Assembly: GCA_951812925.1 (NCBI GenBank)
Contig: OX638368.1
Coordinates: forward strand, 19,345,187-19,409,186
Origin: Calliopum simillimum
Taxonomy: Eukaryota; Arthropoda; Insecta; Diptera; Lauxaniidae
DNA: 64,000 nucleotides
Direction: 5' to 3'
Part shown: positions 1-10,612 of the stretch, one piece after another
Layout of the letters: each line of letters starts with the position of its first letter
Numbering within the stretch: the stretch's first letter is position 1
Program-made: the position numbers and the translations under genes
The notes under the pieces: model-generated
Databases searched by the model: none
Seen by the model: only the letters and a program-made list of their open reading frames with translations
What the model was told of the DNA's origin: nothing

Positions 1-1006
1 TCTACCGTGGATGATTTAAGTTCAGTTTAGTCCATCGTGTTTTAAATTGTTCAAAGTGTTTAAATAAAGTACGGTACAATTTATTGTAAAGGGTTCAGCA
101 AGGAGTTGGACGGAGTCCATATACGTAGTGCAAAAGCGATTTTAAGTAATCATTTAAAGGAGAAAAGGTGATATTTAAGCATAATTAGATAGTTTTTTTT
201 TTAAGAGTTTTTTTATGGTTAGTGAATTTTGAATATCGGAAGCAGCCGGAAAAATTATAAGGAGCAGGATAGCGAGCAGGAAAATTTAAAACGGAAGTCT
301 GAAGAAATTTGGAATTGCGGAAATTTACAGTGAACGAAGTTCACATTTGTGTGCGAAGAATTGGGAAACGGAAAATTGTAAGTTTTTTGATGAAAGGTGA
401 AAATGGTTTAGGAGCAAATATAAAGTGACGTGTAATTTTGCCATAGGTGGCTGATTTCGGTGTGTTGGCTGGAGTGAAGGTACCGTGCTCTGGACCGATC
501 GCAAAGTAAAAACTGGAATAAGGTCAGCCACAATTGTTTCCCATTTTTATTTATCTTTTTTGTTCGAGAAAAATTGCTAATATAAGACGTGGAAAGTTGA
601 GTAAATTTTTAGCGCTCGTGATAAATTTTGAATTTGAAATCCGGTTCCAAAGTTCAAGTCGAAACGAAGTGAATCGCCATTTTATAGAAGCGACTGTAGT
701 CGTGTTGCTGTTCGGGAGTTCGGGTGTTCGTGGGTAGTCTGTAATTATTCGTATAACAGTTTTGGGTATTCTCAATTTACTTGAATTTTTTATATACTTT
801 TTTTTGTGTTGCTGTATAACAGCTTTAAAAGAGAATTTGTAAACGAGCGGGAAATTCCATAGAAAACTAATTTTTGATTACCACTAAATTGTGGATGAAA
901 AATTTAATTATTTTTTGTTGCAACCAATAGAGCTCTGTTAGGATAGCAAATATTTCGAAATAATTACGTTTTTTTTTATAAATTAAGGGCGGCTAATAAA
1001 AGGCCT
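1..1006. other. Unassigned flank left of the first gypsy element
   Basis: AT-rich sequence with no convincing coding region; the short open frames show no recognisable domain. It ends at the 4-bp target site gcct (1003-1006), which is repeated after the retroelement at 6219, so before the insertion this flank was continuous with the sequence from 6223 on. It could be the edge of an older element or of an untranslated region; I cannot tell. Confidence 0.4.
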
Positions 1007-1270
1007 TGTAACGGGTGTAATATATACAAACAATTCTTAATATTCTATAAATACTGTCTTTATTTAACTTTGTATAATTTAATTTTATTTTCATCTAACA
1101 AGATTTGTTTTACTTTTAAATTTGAAAAATATAAAATATAAAATATATTTTCATTCGAATAAAATCTAACATAGAATAAACACGTACTTTTCTGAATAAT
1201 AAAACCGTAATTTTATTTTAAAAAATAAAGAAGGATATAACGGAAGGATACGAAAATCCGTTATATTACA
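1007..1270 (+). repeat. 5' LTR of the first gypsy element
   Basis: This 264-bp LTR, TGTAAC to ATTACA, is identical by eye to 5955-6218. It is very AT-rich and contains AATAAA-like poly(A) signals. An inner short inverted repeat, ATAACGGA/TCCGTTAT, lies near its 3' end. Confidence 0.95.
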
Positions 1271-1271
1271 T

Positions 1272-1283
1272 TGGCGCCCAACG
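1272..1283 (+). other. Primer binding site, tRNA-Lys type
   Basis: TGGCGCCCAACG starts one base after the 5' LTR. It matches the PBS class complementary to the 3' end of tRNA-Lys that many retroelements use. The tRNA assignment is from memory of that motif. Confidence 0.75.
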
Positions 1284-1360
1284 AAAAAAGAAGAATCCAC
1301 AACAATCAACTACATATCAAATCCTGGTTGCAGCTCAACAAATTGGGAAAGATTAAATTT

Positions 1361-1623
1361 GCAATTGGAGTCCTGGTTTGCAGAGTTAATCTAACAAAAA
1401 TAAAACTAGATAAATTTAAGACGATTGAAGACTTATAAAGGCTCTCTCGGCTATTTTTACACTAGTTTATTTAAAAAGATCAAATCGCAGTAGCAGATAA
1501 ATTAGCAATTGCAGTCCTGGTTTGCAGAATAAATCAAACAAAAATAAAACTAGATAAATTTAAGACGATTGAAGACTTATAAAGACTCTTTCGGATATTT
1601 TTACACTAGTTTATTTAAAAAGG
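1361..1623 (+). repeat. Imperfect direct duplication in the gypsy leader
   Basis: About 119 bp starting GCAATTG at 1361 recur at 1505 with a 144-bp offset. Both copies run through GTCCTGGTTTGCAG, AAATAAAACTAGATAAATTT and ACACTAGTTTATTTAAAAA. They differ at a handful of bases, so the duplication is older than the present insertion. The position between PBS and gag is where packaging or translation signals lie in retroelements. Confidence 0.85.
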
Positions 1624-1650
1624 TTAAGTCATTTGTTTTTTTTTTTGGAA

Positions 1651-4600
1651 ATGCCGCAGACTCGAGCAGATAAGAATGGAGCAGGTGAACAGGTAAATGT
1701 TAATTTAACCGAATCACAATTCATGCAGCTGCTGAATTCAATAACTGTAAGGCCAGAAAGGAGATCGACATTTAGTACCTGTACTGCCCGATTTAGTGGT
1801 GGACAAAATACTACCAAAATCGAGGAATTTTTGAACACCATAGTTATTTACAAGCAGGCTGAAAACATAACTGATGATTACGCTTTAGCAAGTCTTCCTT
1901 TATTACTAGAAGGATATGCGTCAGCATGGTGGGAAAGTGTAAAGCAAGAGGCACGCACGTTTGAAGAAGCCATTGTGTTGTTACGGCAAAATTTTGCACC
2001 ACCCCGACCGGATTGGAGAATTTATGCCGATATCCAGCATGACAGACAAAAGACTTACGAATCCACAGATGCCTTTGTTTGCAAGAAAAGATGCCTGTTT
2101 GCCCAATTAAAGGAAAGACTTCCGGAAAAAATTATGTTGGACATCATTTTTCATCAGCTTTTGCTACAAATACGTGAGAAAATTCCACGAGATAGTGTAG
2201 CGACTTTCCAGGAGCTTCTCATAAAAAGTAGAGAGATAGAGATGCTACTAAAAGAAAATAAAATGGAACCTCAAAAACCGACGGCAGTCGAAGAAAACCA
2301 TGTTAAATGCACCTACTGCAGAAAAAAAAACCATACTGCAGAAGTTTGTTATAAACGAATAGAAAATGAAAGAAAAAGGTTGACAAACACGGAAGAAACT
2401 AAAATAAATTGCTATGGTTGTGGAGCAGCTGGATTTTACCGCTCGAATTGTCCACAATGCAACACCAATAGACCCAACATTACGCAAGAAAAATTGGATT
2501 TTAACGCAATAAATGCTACGGTATTCGGCAGAAGCGTGCCAACTATCAATATAAATATTAATGGCCTAAATGGTGAGGCATATATCGACACTGCAGCAAG
2601 AACAAGCATTGCAAGCTGCCAATTATTTAAAAAGTTGAAGGAAAGAGATGTTCATTTTGAAGAGATACTAGCTGAAATCACTTTAGCAGATGGACACATG
2701 AAGAGAGAAATTGTATACTCATCTGTTGTAGACATTATAATAGGAAACAGATTTAAGCGCATTCGGTTTATTTGTCTTCCTAATGCAACTGATAACCGAA
2801 CTTTGCTTGGGATCGATTTCTTGGAACAGTGTGGAATAGTCCTGGACCTAGCTCAGCGGAACTGGTGGTTTAAAGATGAGCCTAAAAAAATACATGAATT
2901 CAAATTCCAAAACTCAAATATTAAAAATTATAATTTTCCAGAACAAAGTCAAAATTATTCACCAGATGTAGTAAATAAAATTTTTAAGGGTACAATCCCA
3001 AATGATTTCGAAACCCCTCAAAATCAAAATTTGTTTCCACCTCTAAAAAAGATAAAATATAATAAAAACATTGAAATTTACTCATTGTGTTTTAATTCTT
3101 TGGATATAAACTTAAGATCAAACGAGGGATCACATCTTAATAACAGCCAAAAATCACTGTTAAACTTAACACTTGAAGAAAATAAGTCACTTTTTGATGA
3201 TATATCTATACCAATACCACACATAGAACATTATATTAATACTGCATCTCATAATCCTATTGCGACATCTCCATACCGATTATCACCAGCAATGAAACAA
3301 AAATTGAAAATAGAGATAGACGACATGTTAAGTAAAGGAATTATACAAGAAACTGAATCACCTTGGGCATTTCCTGTTGTTCTTATTCCAAAAAAGAATG
3401 GAGATATCCGATTATGCATAGATTATCGTCGTCTTAACGCAATCACGATAACAGATTCATATCCATTACCTCGTATAGATGATTTATTGCATTCAGCAAA
3501 GACCACACCGTTTATGACCACTTTAGATCTTAAAGCTGGATACTGGCAAATTAAAATTGCGGAAAAGGACAAACTAAAAACTGCATTCACCACACCATTT
3601 GGTATTTATGTTTTCAATAGAATGCCTTTTGGATTGAAAAATGCGCCTGCCACTTTTCAAAGGCTAATAGATAAATTTCGGATTGGACTTCCAAATATTT
3701 TAATATTAGCATATTTGGATGATATCATAATATGTTCCAACAATTTTGAGTCCCACATTTCAGATCTGAAAGAGGTTTTCAAAAGATTAATAAAATTTGG
3801 TATTCATTTAAATAGAGAAAAATGTAAATTTTGTCTTCCAGAAGTAAAGTACCTGGGACATATCCTTACAAAAGACGGAATTAAAATTGATCCAGAAAAA
3901 ACAGATGCCATATTGAAACGACAACGTCCGAAAAATGTTAAAGAATGTCTTTCATTTCTTCAAACTTGTTCTTGGTATAGACGATTTATTCCAAATTTCG
4001 CAGAAGTTTCAAAACCGTTATCCAACCTCACTAGAAAGAATATTGTATGGAAATGGTCAAATGAAGAACAAACAGCTTTTAATAAACTGAAACAACTTTT
4101 GGTATCTCCTCCAATTTTACAACAAGTTAATGAGCACAAACCTTTCTTCTTAAAAACTGATGCAAGTAGTTATGCCATTGGAGCTGTATTATTGCAGGGG
4201 GAGAAAGAGAATGAACATCCTATTGAATACGCAAGTCGGCTGTTGATTCCTGCTGAAAGAAATTATTCAACAACGGAAAGAGAAGCACTTGCTGTAGTTT
4301 GGGCAGTTGAAAAATTTAGAGGATATATAGAAGGTTCCGAGATAACCGTTCTTACAGATCATCAACCACTTAAGTGGTTATTTAGTTTGAAAACACCAAC
4401 CGGACGCCTAGCAAGATGGGCTTTGCGACTTCAAACTTTTAATATAAAATTTGGGTACATACCGAGCAGACAAAACATTATAGCTGATACACTTTCTCGT
4501 CCACCGATGGATGCTCAGGTACCTACAGATAAAACGTGGGAATTATGTGTAGTCGAAATCGATTTTCCAAGAAAAGGAGCAGCAGAAATACGGAATGCAC

Positions 4601-5904
4601 AACTAAATGACCCTGGTATCAAAGAAATAATAGATTCCTTTGAGAAAGATGATGAAAATATATTGAGATATACAAACCGCGGTTTCATAATGTTAGATGG
4701 AATATTATACAGATTCTGTTCTGAAGAAGAAACAGAGAGCGGACAATTGGTAGTACCGAAAGATATGATAAATAAAATCTTATATAATTATCATGACAGC
4801 CCAACTGCAGGACACTACGGATTTGAAAAAACCATTAAACGAATTACACCTCATTATTATTGGAAAGGAATGAGAAATGACATAATAAACCATATTAAAG
4901 ATTGCATAGAATGTAAAAGATTTAAACCTTCAAATATGAAACCAACTGGACTTCTTCAAACTATATCCAGCAATCAAAGATTTGAAATAATTGCCGTTGA
5001 TTTATTTGGTCCTTTGCCACGTACTAAAGGTGGTCTTCAATGGATTCTAATTGTTGAGGATTTATGCAGTCGATGGGTAGAACTATTTGCATTGAAGGAA
5101 AATACGTCCGAAGTATGCGCTTTAACTATTTTGGAAGAAGTTATTCTAAGATACGGTGTTCCGAGACGCATTCATTCCGATAATGGTATTCAATTCATAT
5201 CTTCAGTAATGCAAAAATTAACATTTTGTTTGGGTATAGAGCAAACATTTACTCCAATATATCATCCAAACGCAAATCCAGTAGAAAGGAAAAATAGAGA
5301 CTTAAAAACACTACTATCTATATATGTAGGTCAAAAACATAATACATGGAACTCAAAACTTCCTGCAATAAGGTTTGCAATGAACACAATGAAATGTCAA
5401 AGTACGGGATATTCTGCAGCGTACCTTACTTTTGGTCGAGAATTAAGGACTCCTATTGAAGCAAATCATGACTTAAAAACAATAGTACTATCCGAGAATT
5501 TCATACCACAAATAACTCCACATTTATTGTGCATTGCAAGTACTCTTCAAGAAGTAAAAGAAACACAAGAGCAAATGCAAGATAAAAACAAGTTTTATGG
5601 AGATTTAAAAAGAAAATCACACCCAAAGATAAATATTGGAGACGAAGTTTTGGTGGATACTCATATTCATAGCTCTACTAGCAAAGGACTATCATCTAAA
5701 CTTATGCCCCGTCGCGATGGACCCTACATAGTAATTGCAAAAAAGGGATCTTTATGTTATGTGATTGCCTCAATAAGCAAACCAGACGTTCCACTGGCAA
5801 CTCATCACGTATCTGCTTTAACTTTATATAATGGGCCATCTACTTCACCGAGATATCCTATCAAATTAAGAGGACGTCCTGCCCATAATTGCACTGACAA
5901 CTAA
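1651..5904 (+). CDS. Gag-Pol polyprotein of Ty3/gypsy retrotransposon
   Basis: A single uninterrupted frame of 1417 residues from the ATG at 1651; the frame is open a little further upstream but without an ATG. The N-terminal third is a Gag region with a CCHC knuckle (CTYCRKKNHTAEVC, near 2308) followed by a CX2CX9CX2C motif. Then come an aspartic protease (YIDTAARTSI, near 2581), reverse transcriptase with YLDD (near 3712), RNase H (TDASSYAIG near 4156; TDHQPLKWL) and integrase with an HHCC zinc finger (HDSPTAGHYG to CIECKRFKPS), then the DDE residues (AVDLFGPL, HSDNGIQFIS and E in NPVERKNRD). Gag and Pol share one frame, so no frameshift is needed and the Gag:Pol ratio must be set in another way. 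No stops or frameshifts interrupt it. The product would copy and integrate element RNA in cytoplasmic particles. Confidence 0.95.
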   Translation: MPQTRADKNGAGEQVNVNLTESQFMQLLNSITVRPERRSTFSTCTARFSGGQNTTKIEEFLNTIVIYKQAENITDDYALASLPLLLEGYASAWWESVKQEARTFEEAIVLLRQNFAPPRPDWRIYADIQHDRQKTYESTDAFVCKKRCLFAQLKERLPEKIMLDIIFHQLLLQIREKIPRDSVATFQELLIKSREIEMLLKENKMEPQKPTAVEENHVKCTYCRKKNHTAEVCYKRIENERKRLTNTEETKINCYGCGAAGFYRSNCPQCNTNRPNITQEKLDFNAINATVFGRSVPTINININGLNGEAYIDTAARTSIASCQLFKKLKERDVHFEEILAEITLADGHMKREIVYSSVVDIIIGNRFKRIRFICLPNATDNRTLLGIDFLEQCGIVLDLAQRNWWFKDEPKKIHEFKFQNSNIKNYNFPEQSQNYSPDVVNKIFKGTIPNDFETPQNQNLFPPLKKIKYNKNIEIYSLCFNSLDINLRSNEGSHLNNSQKSLLNLTLEENKSLFDDISIPIPHIEHYINTASHNPIATSPYRLSPAMKQKLKIEIDDMLSKGIIQETESPWAFPVVLIPKKNGDIRLCIDYRRLNAITITDSYPLPRIDDLLHSAKTTPFMTTLDLKAGYWQIKIAEKDKLKTAFTTPFGIYVFNRMPFGLKNAPATFQRLIDKFRIGLPNILILAYLDDIIICSNNFESHISDLKEVFKRLIKFGIHLNREKCKFCLPEVKYLGHILTKDGIKIDPEKTDAILKRQRPKNVKECLSFLQTCSWYRRFIPNFAEVSKPLSNLTRKNIVWKWSNEEQTAFNKLKQLLVSPPILQQVNEHKPFFLKTDASSYAIGAVLLQGEKENEHPIEYASRLLIPAERNYSTTEREALAVVWAVEKFRGYIEGSEITVLTDHQPLKWLFSLKTPTGRLARWALRLQTFNIKFGYIPSRQNIIADTLSRPPMDAQVPTDKTWELCVVEIDFPRKGAAEIRNAQLNDPGIKEIIDSFEKDDENILRYTNRGFIMLDGILYRFCSEEETESGQLVVPKDMINKILYNYHDSPTAGHYGFEKTIKRITPHYYWKGMRNDIINHIKDCIECKRFKPSNMKPTGLLQTISSNQRFEIIAVDLFGPLPRTKGGLQWILIVEDLCSRWVELFALKENTSEVCALTILEEVILRYGVPRRIHSDNGIQFISSVMQKLTFCLGIEQTFTPIYHPNANPVERKNRDLKTLLSIYVGQKHNTWNSKLPAIRFAMNTMKCQSTGYSAAYLTFGRELRTPIEANHDLKTIVLSENFIPQITPHLLCIASTLQEVKETQEQMQDKNKFYGDLKRKSHPKINIGDEVLVDTHIHSSTSKGLSSKLMPRRDGPYIVIAKKGSLCYVIASISKPDVPLATHHVSALTLYNGPSTSPRYPIKLRGRPAHNCTDN

Positions 5905-5944
5905 AAAATTGTATGCCACATCATCGAGACGGTTTCTGTGGCAT

Positions 5945-5954
5945 AGGGGGAGAA
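5945..5954 (+). other. Polypurine tract
   Basis: AGGGGGAGAA directly abuts the 3' LTR, the expected position for the plus-strand primer. Confidence 0.85.
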
Positions 5955-6218
5955 TGTAACGGGTGTAATATATACAAACAATTCTTAATATTCTATAAAT
6001 ACTGTCTTTATTTAACTTTGTATAATTTAATTTTATTTTCATCTAACAAGATTTGTTTTACTTTTAAATTTGAAAAATATAAAATATAAAATATATTTTC
6101 ATTCGAATAAAATCTAACATAGAATAAACACGTACTTTTCTGAATAATAAAACCGTAATTTTATTTTAAAAAATAAAGAAGGATATAACGGAAGGATACG
6201 AAAATCCGTTATATTACA
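5955..6218 (+). repeat. 3' LTR of the first gypsy element
   Basis: Identical by eye to 1007-1270 over 264 bp. It is followed by gcct, the second copy of the target-site duplication. Confidence 0.95.
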
Positions 6219-7568
6219 GCCTGCATTTTTTGGTGGTAATTTCTCGGCGCGTGTGTTAGGGTTTTTATTCCGTTTCGCGGATATGTTTTAAATAATTCAA
6301 ATATGTTTTTTTTATTTATAAATATTTTAATTTATTATATTTAAATGTAATATTTGTAGTTTTTTTTTATCTTATACAATTCAATAATTTATTTATTACA
6401 TTTTTTTATGCATGTTTTTTTGGTAAATGATTTAATGCTTGATTTATAATTAACTTTTTTCTTGTTAGTTTAAACATTCAATTTTTAAATATTCTAATTT
6501 ATGATGTTTGCTGGTTTTGGCCAGGTTATCGATGGGGATTGAATATCTGTCAATGAAAAGAAATTTTGGTATTAATAAATTGTAAAAGTTTGAATTTTAA
6601 AATGAATATGGTTTTGTGCTGAAGAGTTGGATAGAGGAGGGGTGAAGCTTACCTGACTGGTGCGAGGGTAGGGTGACGGTGATGGTCTAATAGTGGGTGT
6701 TGGTAAAAGATTTTGCTTACCACACAGGATGGGCGGGTACGTCAGGATAATGACATCAAGTATTCTCGTTTGCGTGTGCAGAATCAGTGGACAAAGGTCT
6801 GCTGGTTTGATGTTTTTTGGTGATACGAAGATATGGGGGAGAAAATGGAAGGGTGGTGTGATGTTTTTAGTTTTCGAAGTTTGAAGCAGTTTCTTCCATA
6901 TATCTTGTATAGAGGAAAGGTTCGTTTCCGGTGTTTACCGGAAGTGAACTTTATTGTTGCTGGCCTCGATCTGACATGGCGGGTTATGAATCCCCCTGGA
7001 AAACCGTTGGCTAGTCGGTGAGCTCCGTGTCAGATATGATGAAGTATGGTCACATAACAAGGGAGGGAAATTTGCACCACCAATCTTCTTTTTTAAATAA
7101 AACTCAAAAAACATAAAACAAAACAATTAATTTTATGTCATTTATTAAAGGAAACAATTTACCTTAATTCTGATTCACTTTAGATAAATATCTCATCAGA
7201 ATAAAGAAAAAATATTAATAAACTGAAAATACTGAAAATGAAGATCGAAACAAAGTGTAGTGTTATATGGACTATATAGTCCATATTGCCCCACATGTTT
7301 ATTTAGTACATGTTACTTTACATTATATGCATTTTTCATCTTCTTTTCATTTATAGTTTACAAATTACAAATAATTACCATCAGACTCGTCATGAAAACT
7401 ACAACTAGATTCTCCATCTAAGGAAGATGATAAATACATTTGTTTTTTGAGGCTTTTTTCTCTGGTGGTCCATATTACCCACAGCACGTGTTGGTGAAAT
7501 AAATGGTTTTTTATCAAAAACTCTTGTGGCCAATGAACTTATTTGTGCTGATTAGGAAATTTTGTTAA
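6219..7568. other. Unassigned interval with a G-rich strand
   Basis: No gene is supported. From about 6610 to 6860 the plus strand is notably G-rich and C-poor, unlike the rest of the window. Short open frames around 6690-7020 match nothing I know. From about 7260 to 7500 there are phrases such as tagtccatatt and gtggtccatattaccc that recur in variant form at 24880-25830, so part of this is an old dispersed repeat. The last ~60 bp belong to the left arm of the foldback repeat split by the giant retroelement. Confidence 0.4.
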
Positions 7569-7572
7569 TGCG

Positions 7573-10500
7573 TGTGGCGGACACCTGCAGTAATTGGACA
7601 ACTACTGCACTAAAATTGTTCAGTGTGAACGCGGCCAAGTTGACAGATGTAAGATCGGGCGAGATGGACGGTTCACAATAGAGTGATCATGGAACGAGTA
7701 GGATTTGAACTTCGCGGGATAGCAAATTGACAGCCATCTTTTTTTTTGTTTGGGATCAGGCGATAAAAGCAAAACGCAAGATGCCAACTTAAAGAAAAAA
7801 AAAAAGAACAAAAAATTCAACGAAACATGGTCTCGTCAAGAGTCGAGTTTGGTCAGTAGCCGCCGCGTGTTAAGAAAAGTCGTGTCTGCGTGTAAAGCAC
7901 AATAAAAAGTTTAATTTCATCGAGTTAAAAAAAAAACATATTTACTCAACTATATCGACGGTATTTTACATTAGTTTGCAGGCAACATTAATCAATACTT
8001 AATAGTTTCATTTGCTCATTACGCTAAGCAAAATTATTTATAATATTAACAGCAACTTCGTGTCGGCCTAAATTTCTTAAAAAAAGCTATATATATATTG
8101 TGATAGAAACACAAAATCCTTCAAATACATAATTATAAAGAATAGACAGTTTTATGTGTGTAACTTGAAACAAAAAAATCTCGAAAAGTAACTCTAAAAA
8201 AAAAAAAAAAACTAAAATATAAAAATCGAAATAAATTTTACGGTAAAAACACAGAAACAGAATAACATAAAAAAGAAAAAAGGGTACTAACAGAAAAACA
8301 AGTGAGCTAGAAGAAAAAAACGAAAATATAAAAAAAAGTGTTATGCCAAAAAGTGTCCCATATATTTTGCACTGAAAAAAAAAAGAAAAATAAAAATATA
8401 AAAAAACCTAAAAATATATGGAAAAAACCTAAAAATATATGGAAAAAACCTAAAAATAGAGAAGAAAAAAAAGAAAAACGTTAAAACTAAAAAGGCCATA
8501 TAAAAATAAAGTGTTCAAAAACAACTACGACAACGCTACATCAACTACGACAAAAATCTGTACAACAAAACACCAGCGAAGATAAAATCCAACGTAGCTA
8601 CAAGACACCAACGACGACGAATGATACACACCAGCGAAGACGAATTTCAACAGAGCTACAAGTCACCAATGACGACAAAAATTTGAGCTACAAAACACCA
8701 ACAGAATAATCTAAAAGCTGCAAATCACCAACTACGACAAAACTTTACAATTACGACAACACATCTTGGTGTAGAAACAGCTACAAAACATAGAATATCA
8801 GAACACCAGTGAGGACAACAAACTAACAGCTACAAATCACCAACAACGAAAAATAATTACTAACTACGACTAAGATCACACAGCTACAACAACTACAAAG
8901 TTTCAACATTCACCAACTATGCAACAAAGATCATCAACAACACGCAAGTAAAACCTAAAACCTAGAAAGAAAAAAATATAATAAAAAAAAACAAAATATA
9001 TGATTAATTAAATAGAAAAAATAATAAAATAAGTATATGAATTTGAATTGTTGAAAAAAAAAGGAAATGATAAAAATAAGAAAAAAAGGAAATTTCCTAG
9101 ATTAGGGAGTTTCGAAAAGAAAATTTAATATTCAGTATTTTTTTTTTGATTTAAAAGCGATAAGCTTCAGATTCAATTAGAAATTAAATGTTTAAAAACT
9201 TATAATATAATCATAAGAGAAACAAAAGAAAAGAAGAAGACATTAGGCAGGCTCAAAAATAATAGAAATTTAAACTAAGGATTTTTTTTTTTTGTAATGT
9301 AAAGGGTTTCTTTTTCTTTTTGAAATCTAAATAAAAAAACAAAATACTACAGTTAGTAACTTGGCGCCCAGTTCTTAGGTAGTAGGTTTAAAACAAAATT
9401 AAAAAGACAGATTTTTGAGAAAGAAATGCAGTAAAGAAAGAAAAACCTTTACTAAAAATTTAATATTGCTATGCATACTTGCTTATTTAAAATAAAATTC
9501 AAACGGCTTATGTGTGTATTATATATGTATAATATTTATTGACGTTTTATGTTTCTTATGTATTTAATGTTTATTTTTTGCCTGTCCTAAAAATAACTAA
9601 TACAAATGTAAAAAATATGTAACTACAAAAGAAAGTTTCTATAAGAAAATAAATTAAACAAAAAAAAAAAAAGAAATTAAATATTAGAATTAAATAGTGA
9701 AACAAACAACATAGTTATAATATTTTATATTACTTATATATATATATATTATAATTATTACTTGTTTTTTTTTTTGCTAAAAGAAGAAAAAAAGAAAATT
9801 GAATTGTCAAAGTAAAATCTAAAGAAAAAAAAGAAATTAAAAGATATTAAAAATGTCATTTGTAAATTAAAGGCTAAAGAAAAGTAAAATAATAATTTGT
9901 TATTATAAATACCTTAAGTGCTATATACCTACCTTACATACTTACCTTATATACTTACCTATGTCTTACCAGTAATCTTACCTACCTTACTCCTTACTTT
10001 ACCTCATACTTACTTATGAATATACTTACCCTTATTTAGTTATGTGTGATTGTAAGTGTATCAATAAGCATATTGATTTACTAAGCTTTCATTTAATTTC
10101 TTAATAAAATTTGTAATGTTTTCTTTAAAATTTAATTGAATCGTCTGCTTAATTGAGATGGATTGCTAGATATTTTCATAATGGTTTAAGGTGAGTTCCA
10201 GTCAATCGGATTAGTATATTAGGGGCATTCATTAACTTTTGTGTCGGCAACATGGATGCTGAAGGTTGACAGTAAAGTCAAGGGGTGGGCCGCCGAGGAG
10301 AGCCATTGTCATCTGGTGTCTCCAGTAAATTTAATTTGAAAAAGTCAGATGCTCTAGGGAAATGTCATGTTCTATCTATTGTCAACGGTTAAGTGTTTTA
10401 TGTTCCAATTTCTTGCGCAGCCCCCTGCTTGCGTTTTCTACCACTTTTATTATTGGGGTTTGTTTTTGACAGTTTTTTTTTTTGGCACGTTTTAAATTTT

Positions 10501-10612
10501 TTTTTTTAAATGTAACGGTTCATGGAAGCGAAAACGTCCCACCATTTTCCGGCGAGCTTAAGCCAGGGCTCTCATTCGCCAGCGTGCCACGCTTCCTTCA
10601 CCGCCCATTACA
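7573..10612 (+). repeat. 5' LTR, 3040 bp
   Basis: This LTR is A-rich and low in complexity. Segments seen: a unique part (7573-7920); a poly-A/AT-rich part with three copies of CCTAAAAATATATGGAAAAA-like units near 8400; a G-poor, C/A-rich block (about 8515-8960) of degenerate ACGACAA, AGCTACAAATCACC and ACACCAGCGAAGA units; AT-rich sequence with AATAAA signals; a TTGGCGCCCA motif at 9361; CTTACCTTA-type repeats (9911-10031); and a more GC-balanced end. No long open frame. Confidence 0.95.
9361..9370 (+). other. PBS-like motif inside the LTR
   Basis: TTGGCGCCCA occurs here and again at 19741-19750 in the other LTR. The same ten bases form the core of the real PBS at 10615-10624. The bases before it (ataaaaaaacaaaatac, then agttagtaac) look like the poly(A)-signal end of an LTR. 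It may be a fossil PBS captured inside an expanded LTR, or chance. Confidence 0.5.

Larger units (their letters stand above)
1007..6218 (+). mobile_element. Complete Ty3/gypsy LTR retrotransposon (264-bp LTRs)
   Basis: The element is bounded by two 264-bp direct repeats that begin TGTAAC and end ATTACA, and is flanked by a 4-bp TSD, gcct (1003-1006 and 6219-6222). Between them lie, in order, a tRNA primer binding site, a leader of about 370 bp, one long gag-pol frame and a polypurine tract. By eye the two LTRs are identical, which implies a recent insertion. There is no third frame after pol, so no envelope gene. Domain order (protease, RT, RNase H, integrase) is that of Ty3/gypsy. Every part needed for retrotransposition appears present, but activity is inference. 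Confidence 0.95.
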
